A stretch of 64,000 bases of DNA from Algoriphagus terrigena DSM 22685 (GTDB taxonomy: Bacteria > Bacteroidota > Bacteroidia > Cytophagales > Cyclobacteriaceae). The stretch lies in the NCBI RefSeq assembly GCF_000429445.1, contig NZ_AUBW01000019.1:62001-126000 (forward strand). The letters are read 5' to 3'. Position 1 is the first letter of the stretch. Each line of letters opens with the position of its first letter. Below the pieces are notes generated by a model. That model did not search any database, was not told the origin of the DNA, and saw nothing but the letters and a program-made list of their open reading frames with translations. Shown in pieces: positions 25,210-33,200 of this stretch. The position numbers were made by a program, and so were the translations under genes.

Positions 25210-26445
25210 TCAGGCCATCTCGACCTGGGTATTTTTGGACTGTTTGGATCGTTTTGATTTTTTGGTTTTGCGTTTGTTCCACCAGATCAGTGTGCCGGTA
25301 ATTGGTAGCGATGTCGCGATGAGACAAGCAACAAACCATATAAACTTGGTGAACTGACCGAAGATCTCTCCGGTATGAAGCGACTTGACCGAGCGTCCGA
25401 TCTGCTGTCTGGTGGAGAGATCCGAAAACAGCTTGGCTTCCTTTACTTCCAGACTTGCCGGGTCGAGCGTCAGCTGATCAGAACCTGCTTTTGCAAAGAA
25501 CCCTGTGCGGGATTTGCTGACAGAAATATCCCCTCCCGGCTTACCGGGCATCGAAATGCGGAGATTCCCGTCATAGGCAAGGGTAGAATTGCTGGCAGCC
25601 ACGACCTCATCAAATGAGATGATCGCTTTTTCGACAGTCAATTCCTCTACCGGTGTCTCTGATTTTGCACTGTCTTTGTCACCGGATCCAGCCTGAGCAT
25701 TTTCCGGCTTAGGCGCCTGATAGATATCCCAGGTCTTTTGCCAACCCTCCCGATACCATTCATAAGACCAGAAAGGCCCGGTCACAGCCATCAGAAACAG
25801 GACAATCAGCGAATAGAAAGCGAGGGTATTGTGCAGGTCATGGTTGACGCGCTTCCAGTTGGCCGACCATTTGATCTTCAGGCCCTGCTTCCAGGTTTTC
25901 ACCTTCTGCGGCACCCAGATGAAAATGCCCGACATCACTCCAAAAAGAAACAACAAAGTCGCAACGCCATTGATAAATCTGCCTAAGTCGCGGTTGCCCA
26001 TCGACTCAAGAATCGGCTCTTCGATCTTGTCCAATAGCAGCCAGCGATGGAGGGAAAACATGTAACCCATAAACTCCTCGGCGGAAGTCTTTTCCACGTT
26101 GTCAGTGAGGATTTCGGCAGTGTAAGGATTTACGTAGTAAGTCACCGGACGCTCCTCGCCCTCCTTCTTTACCTGAAACTGCACCGTACGATCCTCACCC
26201 TGATAGACACTGGCTCCGACCACTTCGCCCGAAAGGCTCATTTCGACCTGAGTTTTCAACTCGTCCAGCGTCTTCTTTTGCCCGGATATCTCAACAAAAT
26301 ACCGCTCAGAATCCGCGAACTCCCTGATTTCTGTGTTGTACACGTAGATCGTGCCGCTGAGACAGACAGCAATCACAATCAGCCCGCAAGTGAGTCCCGC
26401 ATACTGGTGAAGGTCCACTAAGAAATTTCGGATCGGTTTCCACAT
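25210..26445 (-). CDS. PepSY-associated transmembrane protein
   Basis: 411-aa inner-membrane protein with four hydrophobic helices: about 16-38 (LTCGLIVIAVCLSGTIYVY), near 160-185, near 212-232 (FYSLIVLFLMAVTGPF) and near 365-390. Conserved His residues (LHRWLL, NHDLHNTLAF, LHTGEIF) may ligate heme. PepSY stretches lie in the periplasmic loops. The family (PepSY_TM, PiuB-like) is linked to siderophore-iron reduction and uptake; here that is inferred. The tail is strongly basic (KRKTKKSKRSKQSK). A palindrome lies at its promoter. Confidence 0.88.
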   Translation of the reverse strand: MWKPIRNFLVDLHQYAGLTCGLIVIAVCLSGTIYVYNTEIREFADSERYFVEISGQKKTLDELKTQVEMSLSGEVVGASVYQGEDRTVQFQVKKEGEERPVTYYVNPYTAEILTDNVEKTSAEEFMGYMFSLHRWLLLDKIEEPILESMGNRDLGRFINGVATLLFLFGVMSGIFIWVPQKVKTWKQGLKIKWSANWKRVNHDLHNTLAFYSLIVLFLMAVTGPFWSYEWYREGWQKTWDIYQAPKPENAQAGSGDKDSAKSETPVEELTVEKAIISFDEVVAASNSTLAYDGNLRISMPGKPGGDISVSKSRTGFFAKAGSDQLTLDPASLEVKEAKLFSDLSTRQQIGRSVKSLHTGEIFGQFTKFIWFVACLIATSLPITGTLIWWNKRKTKKSKRSKQSKNTQVEMA

Positions 26446-26468
26446 AACTCGCTTATTTTAAACTGGAA

Positions 26469-26476
26469 CAAATCTA
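26469..26476 (-). promoter_or_regulatory. Bacteroidota -7 element of the PepSY-TM gene (TAGATTTG)
   Basis: TAGATTTG on the minus strand fits TAnnTTTG exactly and lies 23 bases before the ATG. No TTTG is present at the -33 position, which would be consistent with a regulated promoter. Confidence 0.4.
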
Positions 26477-26490
26477 AACAAGTAACTTTA

Positions 26491-26513
26491 TTATTTAGAT
26501 TCGATCTTAAAAA
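26491..26513. promoter_or_regulatory. Possible operator palindrome upstream of the PepSY-TM gene
   Basis: TTATTTAGAT, TCG and ATCTTAAAAA form an imperfect palindrome (8 of 10 positions) just upstream of the -7 element. AATCTAAA at 26471-26478 repeats the inverse of TTTAGATT at 26494-26501. A metal-responsive repressor site is a plausible reading because the family is usually iron-regulated. Confidence 0.35.
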
Positions 26514-26698
26514 ATTGTTGATCCTGCTACCACTTTAAAGGCTCTGTTTATTTATGAAAACAATCCTTTTGTGCGACATTGAATCAAAAAGAGTCCAGAA
26601 CTGCCAGTCAAATCTCTGTTCTTGCGGCCAAGAGTAGCAAAAAGCCTACTGGCTATTTTACGCTCTTTTGGTATCTTTCTTTCCCAAAAATGCCCCGA

Positions 26699-27475
26699 AT
26701 GAAAATCTTCAAAGCCTTACTATTCCTGACTATACTTTGCCTAGCATTTGCTTGCGAGCAAAAGAGCACCGCCTCAGATCCCCGACTCGATCAACCGGCG
26801 GAGTTCAAAAAGCTACTGGACGCGCATGGCGATTGGAGCAAGTGGATCGATGCCAAGGCATTTTCTTTTGCAATGATTCATGAGACCACCCTGGCGATGG
26901 AGAATCACTACGTCAACCTCGCTGACCGCAAGGTACGTATCGATGCAGACGCGTGGCAGATCGGAAACGACGGCGAAAAAATCTGGATCAGTCCCAGTCT
27001 GGAGGCTTTTCAGGGAAAATCCGTTCGCTTCTACCACAACCTCTATTTCTACTTCTTTTCGATCCCCTACATCTTCACCGATCCGGGAGTCACGGTCAAA
27101 AAGACGGAAAACAAACTGGTCAACGGAAAATCGTACGAAGCACTGGAGGTGAGTTTTGAAGCAAATGTCGGCGACAGCCCCGATGACAAATATTTTATGC
27201 TCATCGATCCGGATACCGGAAGATTGGCCTGGCTGCTGTATAAGGTCACCTTTTTTGACAAAAACAATCCAAACATGAATGCGCTCAAATACGAAGACTA
27301 TCGTGACGTGAATGGGTTGGCATTTCCGAAGATCATGACTGGATATCAATACGTCAATGATTCGGCGCAGCGGATTAGCTATCAAGTGAGCTTTTCTGAT
27401 ATCTTCCTGGTGGATGAACCGCTTGACGAAGGGCTGTTTGAGATGCCTGAGACAAACGCAGTCGTGGCAAACTAA
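26699..27475 (+). CDS. DUF6503-like lipoprotein
   Basis: 258-aa protein with a lipoprotein signal (FKALLFLTILCLAFAC, Cys20). The mature domain resembles outer-membrane lipoprotein-sorting folds of the DUF6503 type: FSFAMIHETTLAMENHYV, then ADRKVRIDADAWQIG, KYFMLIDPDTGRLAWLLY and NGLAFPKIMTGYQY. Function unknown; a lipid- or ligand-carrier role is suggested only by fold. The ATG at 26699 starts the signal peptide and is preferred over an upstream frame start at 26579. Convergent with the transglutaminase gene with only 4 bases between stops. Confidence 0.75.
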   Translation: MKIFKALLFLTILCLAFACEQKSTASDPRLDQPAEFKKLLDAHGDWSKWIDAKAFSFAMIHETTLAMENHYVNLADRKVRIDADAWQIGNDGEKIWISPSLEAFQGKSVRFYHNLYFYFFSIPYIFTDPGVTVKKTENKLVNGKSYEALEVSFEANVGDSPDDKYFMLIDPDTGRLAWLLYKVTFFDKNNPNMNALKYEDYRDVNGLAFPKIMTGYQYVNDSAQRISYQVSFSDIFLVDEPLDEGLFEMPETNAVVAN

Positions 27476-27479
27476 TGAC

Positions 27480-28343
27480 CTACCTTCCTTGGTGAAGGAG
27501 CTTCATGTGCACATGTGTCTTCAGCGCAGAACCTGAATCACCCAAGAAAGTCCCCTGCACCGGCAAGGTGCGCGCAGGATCGGGATGTGAAGCCAGGGGA
27601 ATGTAACGGTGGTCGGTCAGCAGCCCTAGGCTCGGATCGATTCCAACCCAGCCAGCACCCGGCAAAAACACTTCCAGCCAGGCATGCAGCTCGTGCCCCT
27701 CATCCAAATCGGGATTAAAGGCATAGCCGCTGACAAAACGCGTGGCCAGCCCCAGCTCCCGCAGCATCTCCATCTCCATCAGAGCGATGTCTCTGCAAGA
27801 TCCTTTCTTCTCCGAAAAGGTAAATTCCGAGGTCCAGATGTTCTGTTCCTGACGGATCAGATGCTTCCAGCCTTGATTGATCTCGCGCGTCAGATTCACC
27901 AAAAAATCGATCAGACCAAGCGACTGATCCTTGATCGGCAACATAAAATCCCGAAATCGACCGTCTTCCTTGTCGGCCAGAAAGGGGATCAGAAAAGCAG
28001 TCTTTTCCTCATAACTAAACTGAAACGAGGCATTTCCCCACCCTTTCTCCTCAAATTCCCTGTCGATGATAAAGCCAAAAGGGTTGAAATTCTGGAGCTT
28101 GAAGATCCACTCTCCGGCAATCTCCAAGGATGCCGTCATGCCCGTAAACCAGCACTGCTTGTACCAATTGCCGGCGAGATCCTGGCGGAAATTATTCCCG
28201 TCCGCCTCCGGAAGGATCTGAAACTTCTGGTGCTCGACCCTGAAATAGGGACGATGCTGCGGGATCAGATATAGCTTGTGAATCCCGAGAAAGACCTCGG
28301 TACTGTACTCGTACACCGATCGATGACTGACTTGGATCAACAT
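27480..28343 (-). CDS. Transglutaminase-like cysteine protease/amidotransferase
   Basis: 287 aa, no signal peptide. The bacterial transglutaminase N-terminal beta domain (VSHRSVYEYS, then LYLIPQHRP) precedes the papain-like core. The core has an intact triad, Cys183 in KKGSCRDIALM, His220 in ELHAWLEV and Asp236 in GIDPSLG, so it should be an active peptidase or transpeptidase. It is the third gene of the ATP-grasp / alpha-E / transglutaminase set on the minus strand, a widely conserved trio predicted to build and process a peptide-type product. The gap from the alpha-E gene is 143 bases. Confidence 0.9.
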   Translation of the reverse strand: MLIQVSHRSVYEYSTEVFLGIHKLYLIPQHRPYFRVEHQKFQILPEADGNNFRQDLAGNWYKQCWFTGMTASLEIAGEWIFKLQNFNPFGFIIDREFEEKGWGNASFQFSYEEKTAFLIPFLADKEDGRFRDFMLPIKDQSLGLIDFLVNLTREINQGWKHLIRQEQNIWTSEFTFSEKKGSCRDIALMEMEMLRELGLATRFVSGYAFNPDLDEGHELHAWLEVFLPGAGWVGIDPSLGLLTDHRYIPLASHPDPARTLPVQGTFLGDSGSALKTHVHMKLLHQGR

Positions 28344-28486
28344 GGCTCAGGAGCTCCAAGTGACCAATTCAGCCTCTTCAACGCGGACGTTTGTCCTCAG
28401 GAGTATCTTGGTTTTGTGGCAAAAAGTGAGCCGGGCGTCAGGGTGTCCGACCCATACATTTGTTGAATTTGTTACCCGACTGAAAG

Positions 28487-29479
28487 TCATGATTGAGATT
28501 GGGATTGAGATTCGGGCTGATAGACGAAGTTATCCTTTGCCCGGAAATAGTTGATATCGATGAGGTCGGAAATATGGTTAATTTTTAGTTGAATATTATC
28601 CAAATATTCATGAAGTCCCACTGCAATGATGTCATCGATCTCAGAGTACTCTAAGCGGGAACGCATCTCCCCGATCGCTTTCTCGACGGAGTTTCTGAAA
28701 CCATCTGAGGTATTTTCAGATATGCAGCGAAGGCATCGCTCGGCCTCCTTGAGACAGTAGAATATCGAACGTGGAAAATACTTGTTGAGCACCAAAAACT
28801 CGACTACGCCCGACGGGTCGATGTTGCCATAGAGCCGTCGGTAGGTATTGAGTCCTGTGACTGACTTGAGCAAAGCCATCCAGTGAAGGAAATCCAACGG
28901 AGATCCGACTTCGTGCGTCGTAGGCAACAGAATGTGATACTTCACATCGAGTATCCTGGAAGTCTTGTCTGCCCGCTCTAGCAGCTGTCCCAGTTGCCTG
29001 AAGTGCCAGCCCTCCGTCCTGGCGACGGTCGCGTCGGCCAAGCCATAGATCAGGAGAATTTGGTTTTTCACAGTTTCGAAGAACTGTCTCGGATCTTCCT
29101 TTTTCCAGACCTTTCTTTCGAGGCCTTCCTTGAGCATGTAGTACAACTCGTTGACCTTTTCCCAAGTCTCTTTACTGAGATTTTCACGGATTATCCTGGC
29201 GTTTTCCCGGGCATTGGTCACAGAGCAGAGCATCGAGTTGGGATTGTCTGAATCAAGAGCCAGGAAATACATCACCTGGTGACGCTCAAATCCGGGGTAT
29301 TTTTTCCGATACAACTCAAAGTCCCCTGTAGCCGCCACCAGCGGCGCCCATTGCTCCTTCATATCCGTCGGCAGATCCTGCATCAGATTGAAATTGACGT
29401 CAATAAATCGGGCGTAGTTTTCCGCTCTTTCCAGATATCTTCCCAGCCAGTAGATGTGGCTTGCAACCCTGCTCAGCAT
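28487..29479 (-). CDS. Alpha-E domain protein (DUF403)
   Basis: 330-aa all-helical cytoplasmic protein starting MLSRVASHIYWLGRYLERAEN, the hallmark of the alpha-E family (its first 17 residues carry the motif). Further blocks are LDSDNPNSMLCSV and the segment ending RADKTSRILDVKYH. The family always travels with circularly permuted ATP-grasp proteins and often with a transglutaminase. Its biochemical role is unproven; a scaffold or amidoligase-partner role has been predicted. It starts 12 bases after the ATP-grasp stop codon, so the two are co-transcribed. Confidence 0.93.
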   Translation of the reverse strand: MLSRVASHIYWLGRYLERAENYARFIDVNFNLMQDLPTDMKEQWAPLVAATGDFELYRKKYPGFERHQVMYFLALDSDNPNSMLCSVTNARENARIIRENLSKETWEKVNELYYMLKEGLERKVWKKEDPRQFFETVKNQILLIYGLADATVARTEGWHFRQLGQLLERADKTSRILDVKYHILLPTTHEVGSPLDFLHWMALLKSVTGLNTYRRLYGNIDPSGVVEFLVLNKYFPRSIFYCLKEAERCLRCISENTSDGFRNSVEKAIGEMRSRLEYSEIDDIIAVGLHEYLDNIQLKINHISDLIDINYFRAKDNFVYQPESQSQSQS

Positions 29480-29491
29480 AGTATTTTCAGA

Positions 29492-30919
29492 TTAATTGTA
29501 CAGAACCCACGTGTCTTTGCTTCCTCCACCCTGGGAGCTATTGACGACCAAAGAGCCTTTTTTCAAAGCCACTCTCGTCAATGCTCCGGGTATAACTTCT
29601 ATGTCTTTTCCATAAAGAATATATGGGCGCAGATCGACATGGCGGCCGGCGATCCCCTCATCTGTCAGACAGGGGACGGTCGACAGCGACAAGGTCGGCT
29701 GCGCGATGTAGTTGTCCGGATTGTTTTTGATCAAGAACTTGAATCTCTCATGCTCTTCTTTGGTCGATTTGGGGCCGATCAGCATCCCGTAGCCGCCAGC
29801 GGCGTTGGTTTCTTTCACCACCAATTCATCGATGTGGTCCAAGACATACTTTCTGTCTTCCTCTTCCCGACAGAGATACGTCGGCACGTTGTGGAGTATC
29901 GGCTCCTCTCCCAGGTAGTATTTGATGATTCGCGGCACATAGGCATAGACTGCTTTGTCATCAGCGACCCCGGTACCCGGCGCGTTGGCAAGAGCCACAT
30001 TACCGGCTTTGTACGCATCAAAAATCCCCTTCACGCCCAGCATGGATTCAGGATTGAACGTCAAAGGATCCAAGAATGAATCATCGATTCGCCGATAGAT
30101 CACGTCAATCTGCTGCAGGCCCTTCGTCGTGAGCATGTAGGCTTTGTTGTTTTGGACGATCAGATCCACGCCATTGACCAGCTCGACGCCCATCTGCAAG
30201 GCGAGGTAGGAATGCTCAAAATAGGCCGAATTGTAGATACCAGGAGTCAACACACCGACTACCGGCTTGGCCTTGTTGGAGAGGAATTGGAGCATCTTCA
30301 GCAGCTTGGTCGGGTAGTCGGACACCGGCATCACACCTTCGTCATTGAACAGCTGCGGGTAGGCGCGCTTGATGATCTCCCTGCTTTCCAGCATGTAGGA
30401 AACTCCAGAAGGACAGCGGAGGTTGTCCTCTAGGATGTAATATTCTCCGTCCTTGTTTCTGACCAGATCCGTACCCGTGATGTGGCACCAAATTCCCTTG
30501 GGCGGCGTGAGGCCAACGCAGGGCTTCAGGTAATCCTTGGAACCCAGGATCAGATCCGCCGGTACGATCCCATCCTTCAGAATCTTCTGATCGTTGTAGA
30601 TATCCTGGAGAAAAAGATTGAGCGCATAGATCCGCTGCTTCAGCCCGGCTTCGAGTTTTCGCCATTCCGCGTTGGCGATGATCCGCGGGATAATGTCCAG
30701 ATGCAGGATTTTTTCAAGTCCCTGATTGTCATGGTAGACATTGAAAGTCATCCCCATCGCCTTCTGGGTTTTGTTTGCAGAAAACTGGAGCTGAGTCATC
30801 TTTTTTGCAGACGCCTTGCTCAGGTAATTGTAAAACTCATCGTAGTGTCCTCTGACCTGTCCATCGGGCGTGAACATCTCGTCAAAGTGTTCGTTGCAGG
30901 AATATCCTTCTGTATTCAT
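29492..30919 (-). CDS. Circularly permuted ATP-grasp protein (DUF404/DUF407)
   Basis: 475-aa predicted carboxylate-amine/amide ligase. The N terminus has NEHFDEMF and GHYDEFYNYLSK. The core contains PCVGLTPPKGIWCHI, DLVRNKDGEYYILEDNLRCP (metal/ATP binding, ExN in LEDN), VKETNAAGGYGMLIGP (nucleotide-binding loop) and a final VNSSQGGGSKDTW. The ATG at 30919 is preferred because the longer version, from 30979, adds a non-conserved hydrophobic stretch. First gene of the trio; it would provide ATP-dependent bond formation. The product is not known in any organism to my knowledge. Confidence 0.92.
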   Translation of the reverse strand: MNTEGYSCNEHFDEMFTPDGQVRGHYDEFYNYLSKASAKKMTQLQFSANKTQKAMGMTFNVYHDNQGLEKILHLDIIPRIIANAEWRKLEAGLKQRIYALNLFLQDIYNDQKILKDGIVPADLILGSKDYLKPCVGLTPPKGIWCHITGTDLVRNKDGEYYILEDNLRCPSGVSYMLESREIIKRAYPQLFNDEGVMPVSDYPTKLLKMLQFLSNKAKPVVGVLTPGIYNSAYFEHSYLALQMGVELVNGVDLIVQNNKAYMLTTKGLQQIDVIYRRIDDSFLDPLTFNPESMLGVKGIFDAYKAGNVALANAPGTGVADDKAVYAYVPRIIKYYLGEEPILHNVPTYLCREEEDRKYVLDHIDELVVKETNAAGGYGMLIGPKSTKEEHERFKFLIKNNPDNYIAQPTLSLSTVPCLTDEGIAGRHVDLRPYILYGKDIEVIPGALTRVALKKGSLVVNSSQGGGSKDTWVLYN

Positions 30920-31466
30920 AGGCTTGAAATAAATTCTACAGTAAGATAAAAAAGAAACGCGAAAATCAAATATTTTCAAAAAAAGATCTGTTTTTAGCCA
31001 TTTTTCACACCGATATCAACTGTTCAATGATTTATTTTCAAGATTTCTTGAAAATAACCACCTTATCCGCATTGAATACCAATAGTTTGGCGTAGAAAAC
31101 CCGAGAAAAGCTAGCGGACAAAAAAGTTCTTAGAAAATCACTGTTTTACAGAAACCATTTTGATCAAAAACCTGATGCTAACCGTCCCGATCTCCGCCCA
31201 ACTCTTGGAAGATTTCCTAATACTAATCCGAGGGAAAATCAGAAAACGGCACCTAACTGTCCAAAAATATATCAGGAAACACCCAAATAAATCAATGAGG
31301 ATGGGCTTCAATGCTTATTTTTGTCATAATACATTAATCTGAGTTTAGTTTATAAAGAGGCTCCACGAGGTCTCGCATGCTTTTTTTCAGGAGAAACCGT
31401 TCTGTCTGGGGAAGTGAAAGCAACTACTTAGATTGTTTTTAGATAAACCCTTTCAGTCAGATTAAG
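30920..31466. other. Intergenic region between divergent ATP-grasp and antiporter genes
   Basis: 547 AT-rich bases. A perfect palindrome lies at 31032-31057 (listed separately). A 60-codon plus-strand frame at 31160-31342 has no recognisable features and I do not call it. Confidence 0.5.
31032..31057. promoter_or_regulatory. Perfect 11-bp palindrome, possible operator
   Basis: TTATTTTCAAG, four bases and CTTGAAAATAA, 113 bases upstream of the ATP-grasp start codon. Location in a divergent promoter region and the lack of a flanking T tract favour a regulator-binding site over a terminator. The binding protein is unknown. Confidence 0.35.
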
Positions 31467-32981
31467 ATGAGCATCTCCGTAGAACTCGTACTCTTTGTAA
31501 TTTCTATCCTTTTCTTCCTGAGTATATTAGCCAGTAAAGCGGGGTACAGATTCGGCGTACCTGCCCTCCTCCTTTTTCTGGGAGTCGGGATGGTCTTTGG
31601 CAGTGACGGCTTAGGGATTCACTTCGAAAACATCCAAGTCGCTCAGGCGATCGGAACGATATCGCTTTGCATCATCTTGTTTTCCGGCGGCATGGATACC
31701 AAGATCTCGGAGATCAGGCCCATCATTCCTCAGGGTGTCATCTTGGCCACACTTGGAGTGTTTTTGACCGCAATTTTGACCGGCGTGCTGATCTGGTGGG
31801 TATTGGGGATGAACATGCCCTCTGCAGGAATTGGACTCACTACCTCCCTCTTGCTGGCGGCGACGATGTCTTCCACTGATTCGGCGTCTGTCTTTTCCAT
31901 CCTCCGCTCTAAGGGGCTGAATCTGAAAAACAACCTCCGCCCAATGCTCGAACTCGAAAGTGGAAGCAATGACCCGATGGCCTATATCCTCACCATCACG
32001 CTCATCGAAATTGTCCAGCTCGGCGGGACTCCCAACTACCTTTCTGCCTTTGGAATGCTCTTTTTCCAATTGATTATCGGTGGACTGGCGGGGTACGCCT
32101 TCGGCAAACTGGCCGTGCGAGTGATCAACAAACTTGAGATCGACAACGCCTCTCTTTATCCAATTCTTGTTTTCACTTTCTGCATTTTCATTTTCTCCTT
32201 TACCTATTTCATCAAAGGCAACGGCTACCTGGCCGTCTACATTGGAGGGTTGGTGATCGGCAACACCCGATTTGTCCACAAACGCTCCTCGGTCAATTTC
32301 TTCGACGGCATGGCTTGGATGAGCCAGTTACTGATGTTCCTCACCCTGGGGCTCTTAGTCAACCCGCATGAATTGATCCCGATCATCATTCCGGGTTTGA
32401 TTATAAGCTTTCTGATGATCTTGGTCACCAGACCTCTCAGCGTGTTCATTACCTTGCTGCCTTTCAGAAAAATGTCTTTCAAGGACAAAACATTCATCTC
32501 CTGGGTTGGCCTGAGAGGGGCAGTGCCGATCATCTTTGCGATCATCCTGCTGGCGGAAAACATCCCACATGCCAGACTCCTTTTCAACATTGTGTTCTTC
32601 TGCACGCTGGTTTCCCTGATCGTCCAGGGAGCTTCACTTTCCCAGATGGCCATTTGGCTGGGTCTGGCCGAAAAGCCTAGCGAACTGAAAAAGATGAAAA
32701 ATTTTGATCTCGAATTTTCTGACGATATCAAATCGGTGACCACGGAGATCACCATCACTGCCAACAGCCTTCGGTCAGGAAACCACCTGATGGATCTTGC
32801 TATTCCAGAGAATACGCTCGTGGTAATGGTCAAACGAGACGATAAGTATTTCATTCCCACGGGAAAGACCGTGCTTCAAGAGAAAGACAAGCTTCTGATC
32901 ATCACCGACAATCAAGAAGCGCTGATAAAAACTATCACCAATCTCGAAACTGGCCCCCCTGTAAATTCGGATACTGTTTGA
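31467..32981 (+). CDS. nhaP2: K+/H+ antiporter, NhaP2-type with TrkA-C domain
   Basis: 504-aa inner-membrane antiporter of the CPA1 family. About twelve helices fill residues 1-395, including SLCIILFSGGMDT, the ion-binding region SSTDSASVFSIL and LESGSNDPMAY (around 160-170), and GLRGAVPIIFAI. A cytoplasmic TrkA-C regulatory domain follows (about 420-490; SGNHLMDLAIPENTLVVMVK region). This combination defines the potassium/proton antiporters that remove K+ and set cytoplasmic pH. Single gene; its transcript probably ends at the shared hairpin at 33060. Confidence 0.88.
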   Translation: MSISVELVLFVISILFFLSILASKAGYRFGVPALLLFLGVGMVFGSDGLGIHFENIQVAQAIGTISLCIILFSGGMDTKISEIRPIIPQGVILATLGVFLTAILTGVLIWWVLGMNMPSAGIGLTTSLLLAATMSSTDSASVFSILRSKGLNLKNNLRPMLELESGSNDPMAYILTITLIEIVQLGGTPNYLSAFGMLFFQLIIGGLAGYAFGKLAVRVINKLEIDNASLYPILVFTFCIFIFSFTYFIKGNGYLAVYIGGLVIGNTRFVHKRSSVNFFDGMAWMSQLLMFLTLGLLVNPHELIPIIIPGLIISFLMILVTRPLSVFITLLPFRKMSFKDKTFISWVGLRGAVPIIFAIILLAENIPHARLLFNIVFFCTLVSLIVQGASLSQMAIWLGLAEKPSELKKMKNFDLEFSDDIKSVTTEITITANSLRSGNHLMDLAIPENTLVVMVKRDDKYFIPTGKTVLQEKDKLLIITDNQEALIKTITNLETGPPVNSDTV

Positions 32982-33049
32982 TCGGGCGCTGGCATCCAAA
33001 AAACTACCAGCGCTCCAAATTATCAATTTCCGTTTCTTGGCGTTCTTCG

Positions 33050-33091
33050 AAAAAGAAAAATCCTTTGAGGTTTGTCCGAACCTCAAAGGAT
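33050..33091 (-). terminator. Terminator of metG, probably bidirectional
   Basis: ATCCTTTGAGGTT (33060-33072) pairs perfectly with AACCTCAAAGGAT (33079-33091). On the minus strand it is followed by TTTTTCTTTTT. It lies between the convergent antiporter and metG genes. Same core as the hairpin at 15355-15391. Confidence 0.8.
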
Positions 33092-33200
33092 CTCTATTTG
33101 ATTTCAGCTTCCTGACTCTCGCTTCTTTTTTCCCGGATATTGCTTCTTTTTCCACAAAAAGATCGCTTCGCTTCGTTCCTCAGCCTGCAGTGGCGATTAA

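Noticed and set aside
31160..31342. 60-codon plus-strand frame upstream of the K+/H+ antiporter
   Set aside because: No family, isolated in AT-rich DNA, composition unlike the neighbours.
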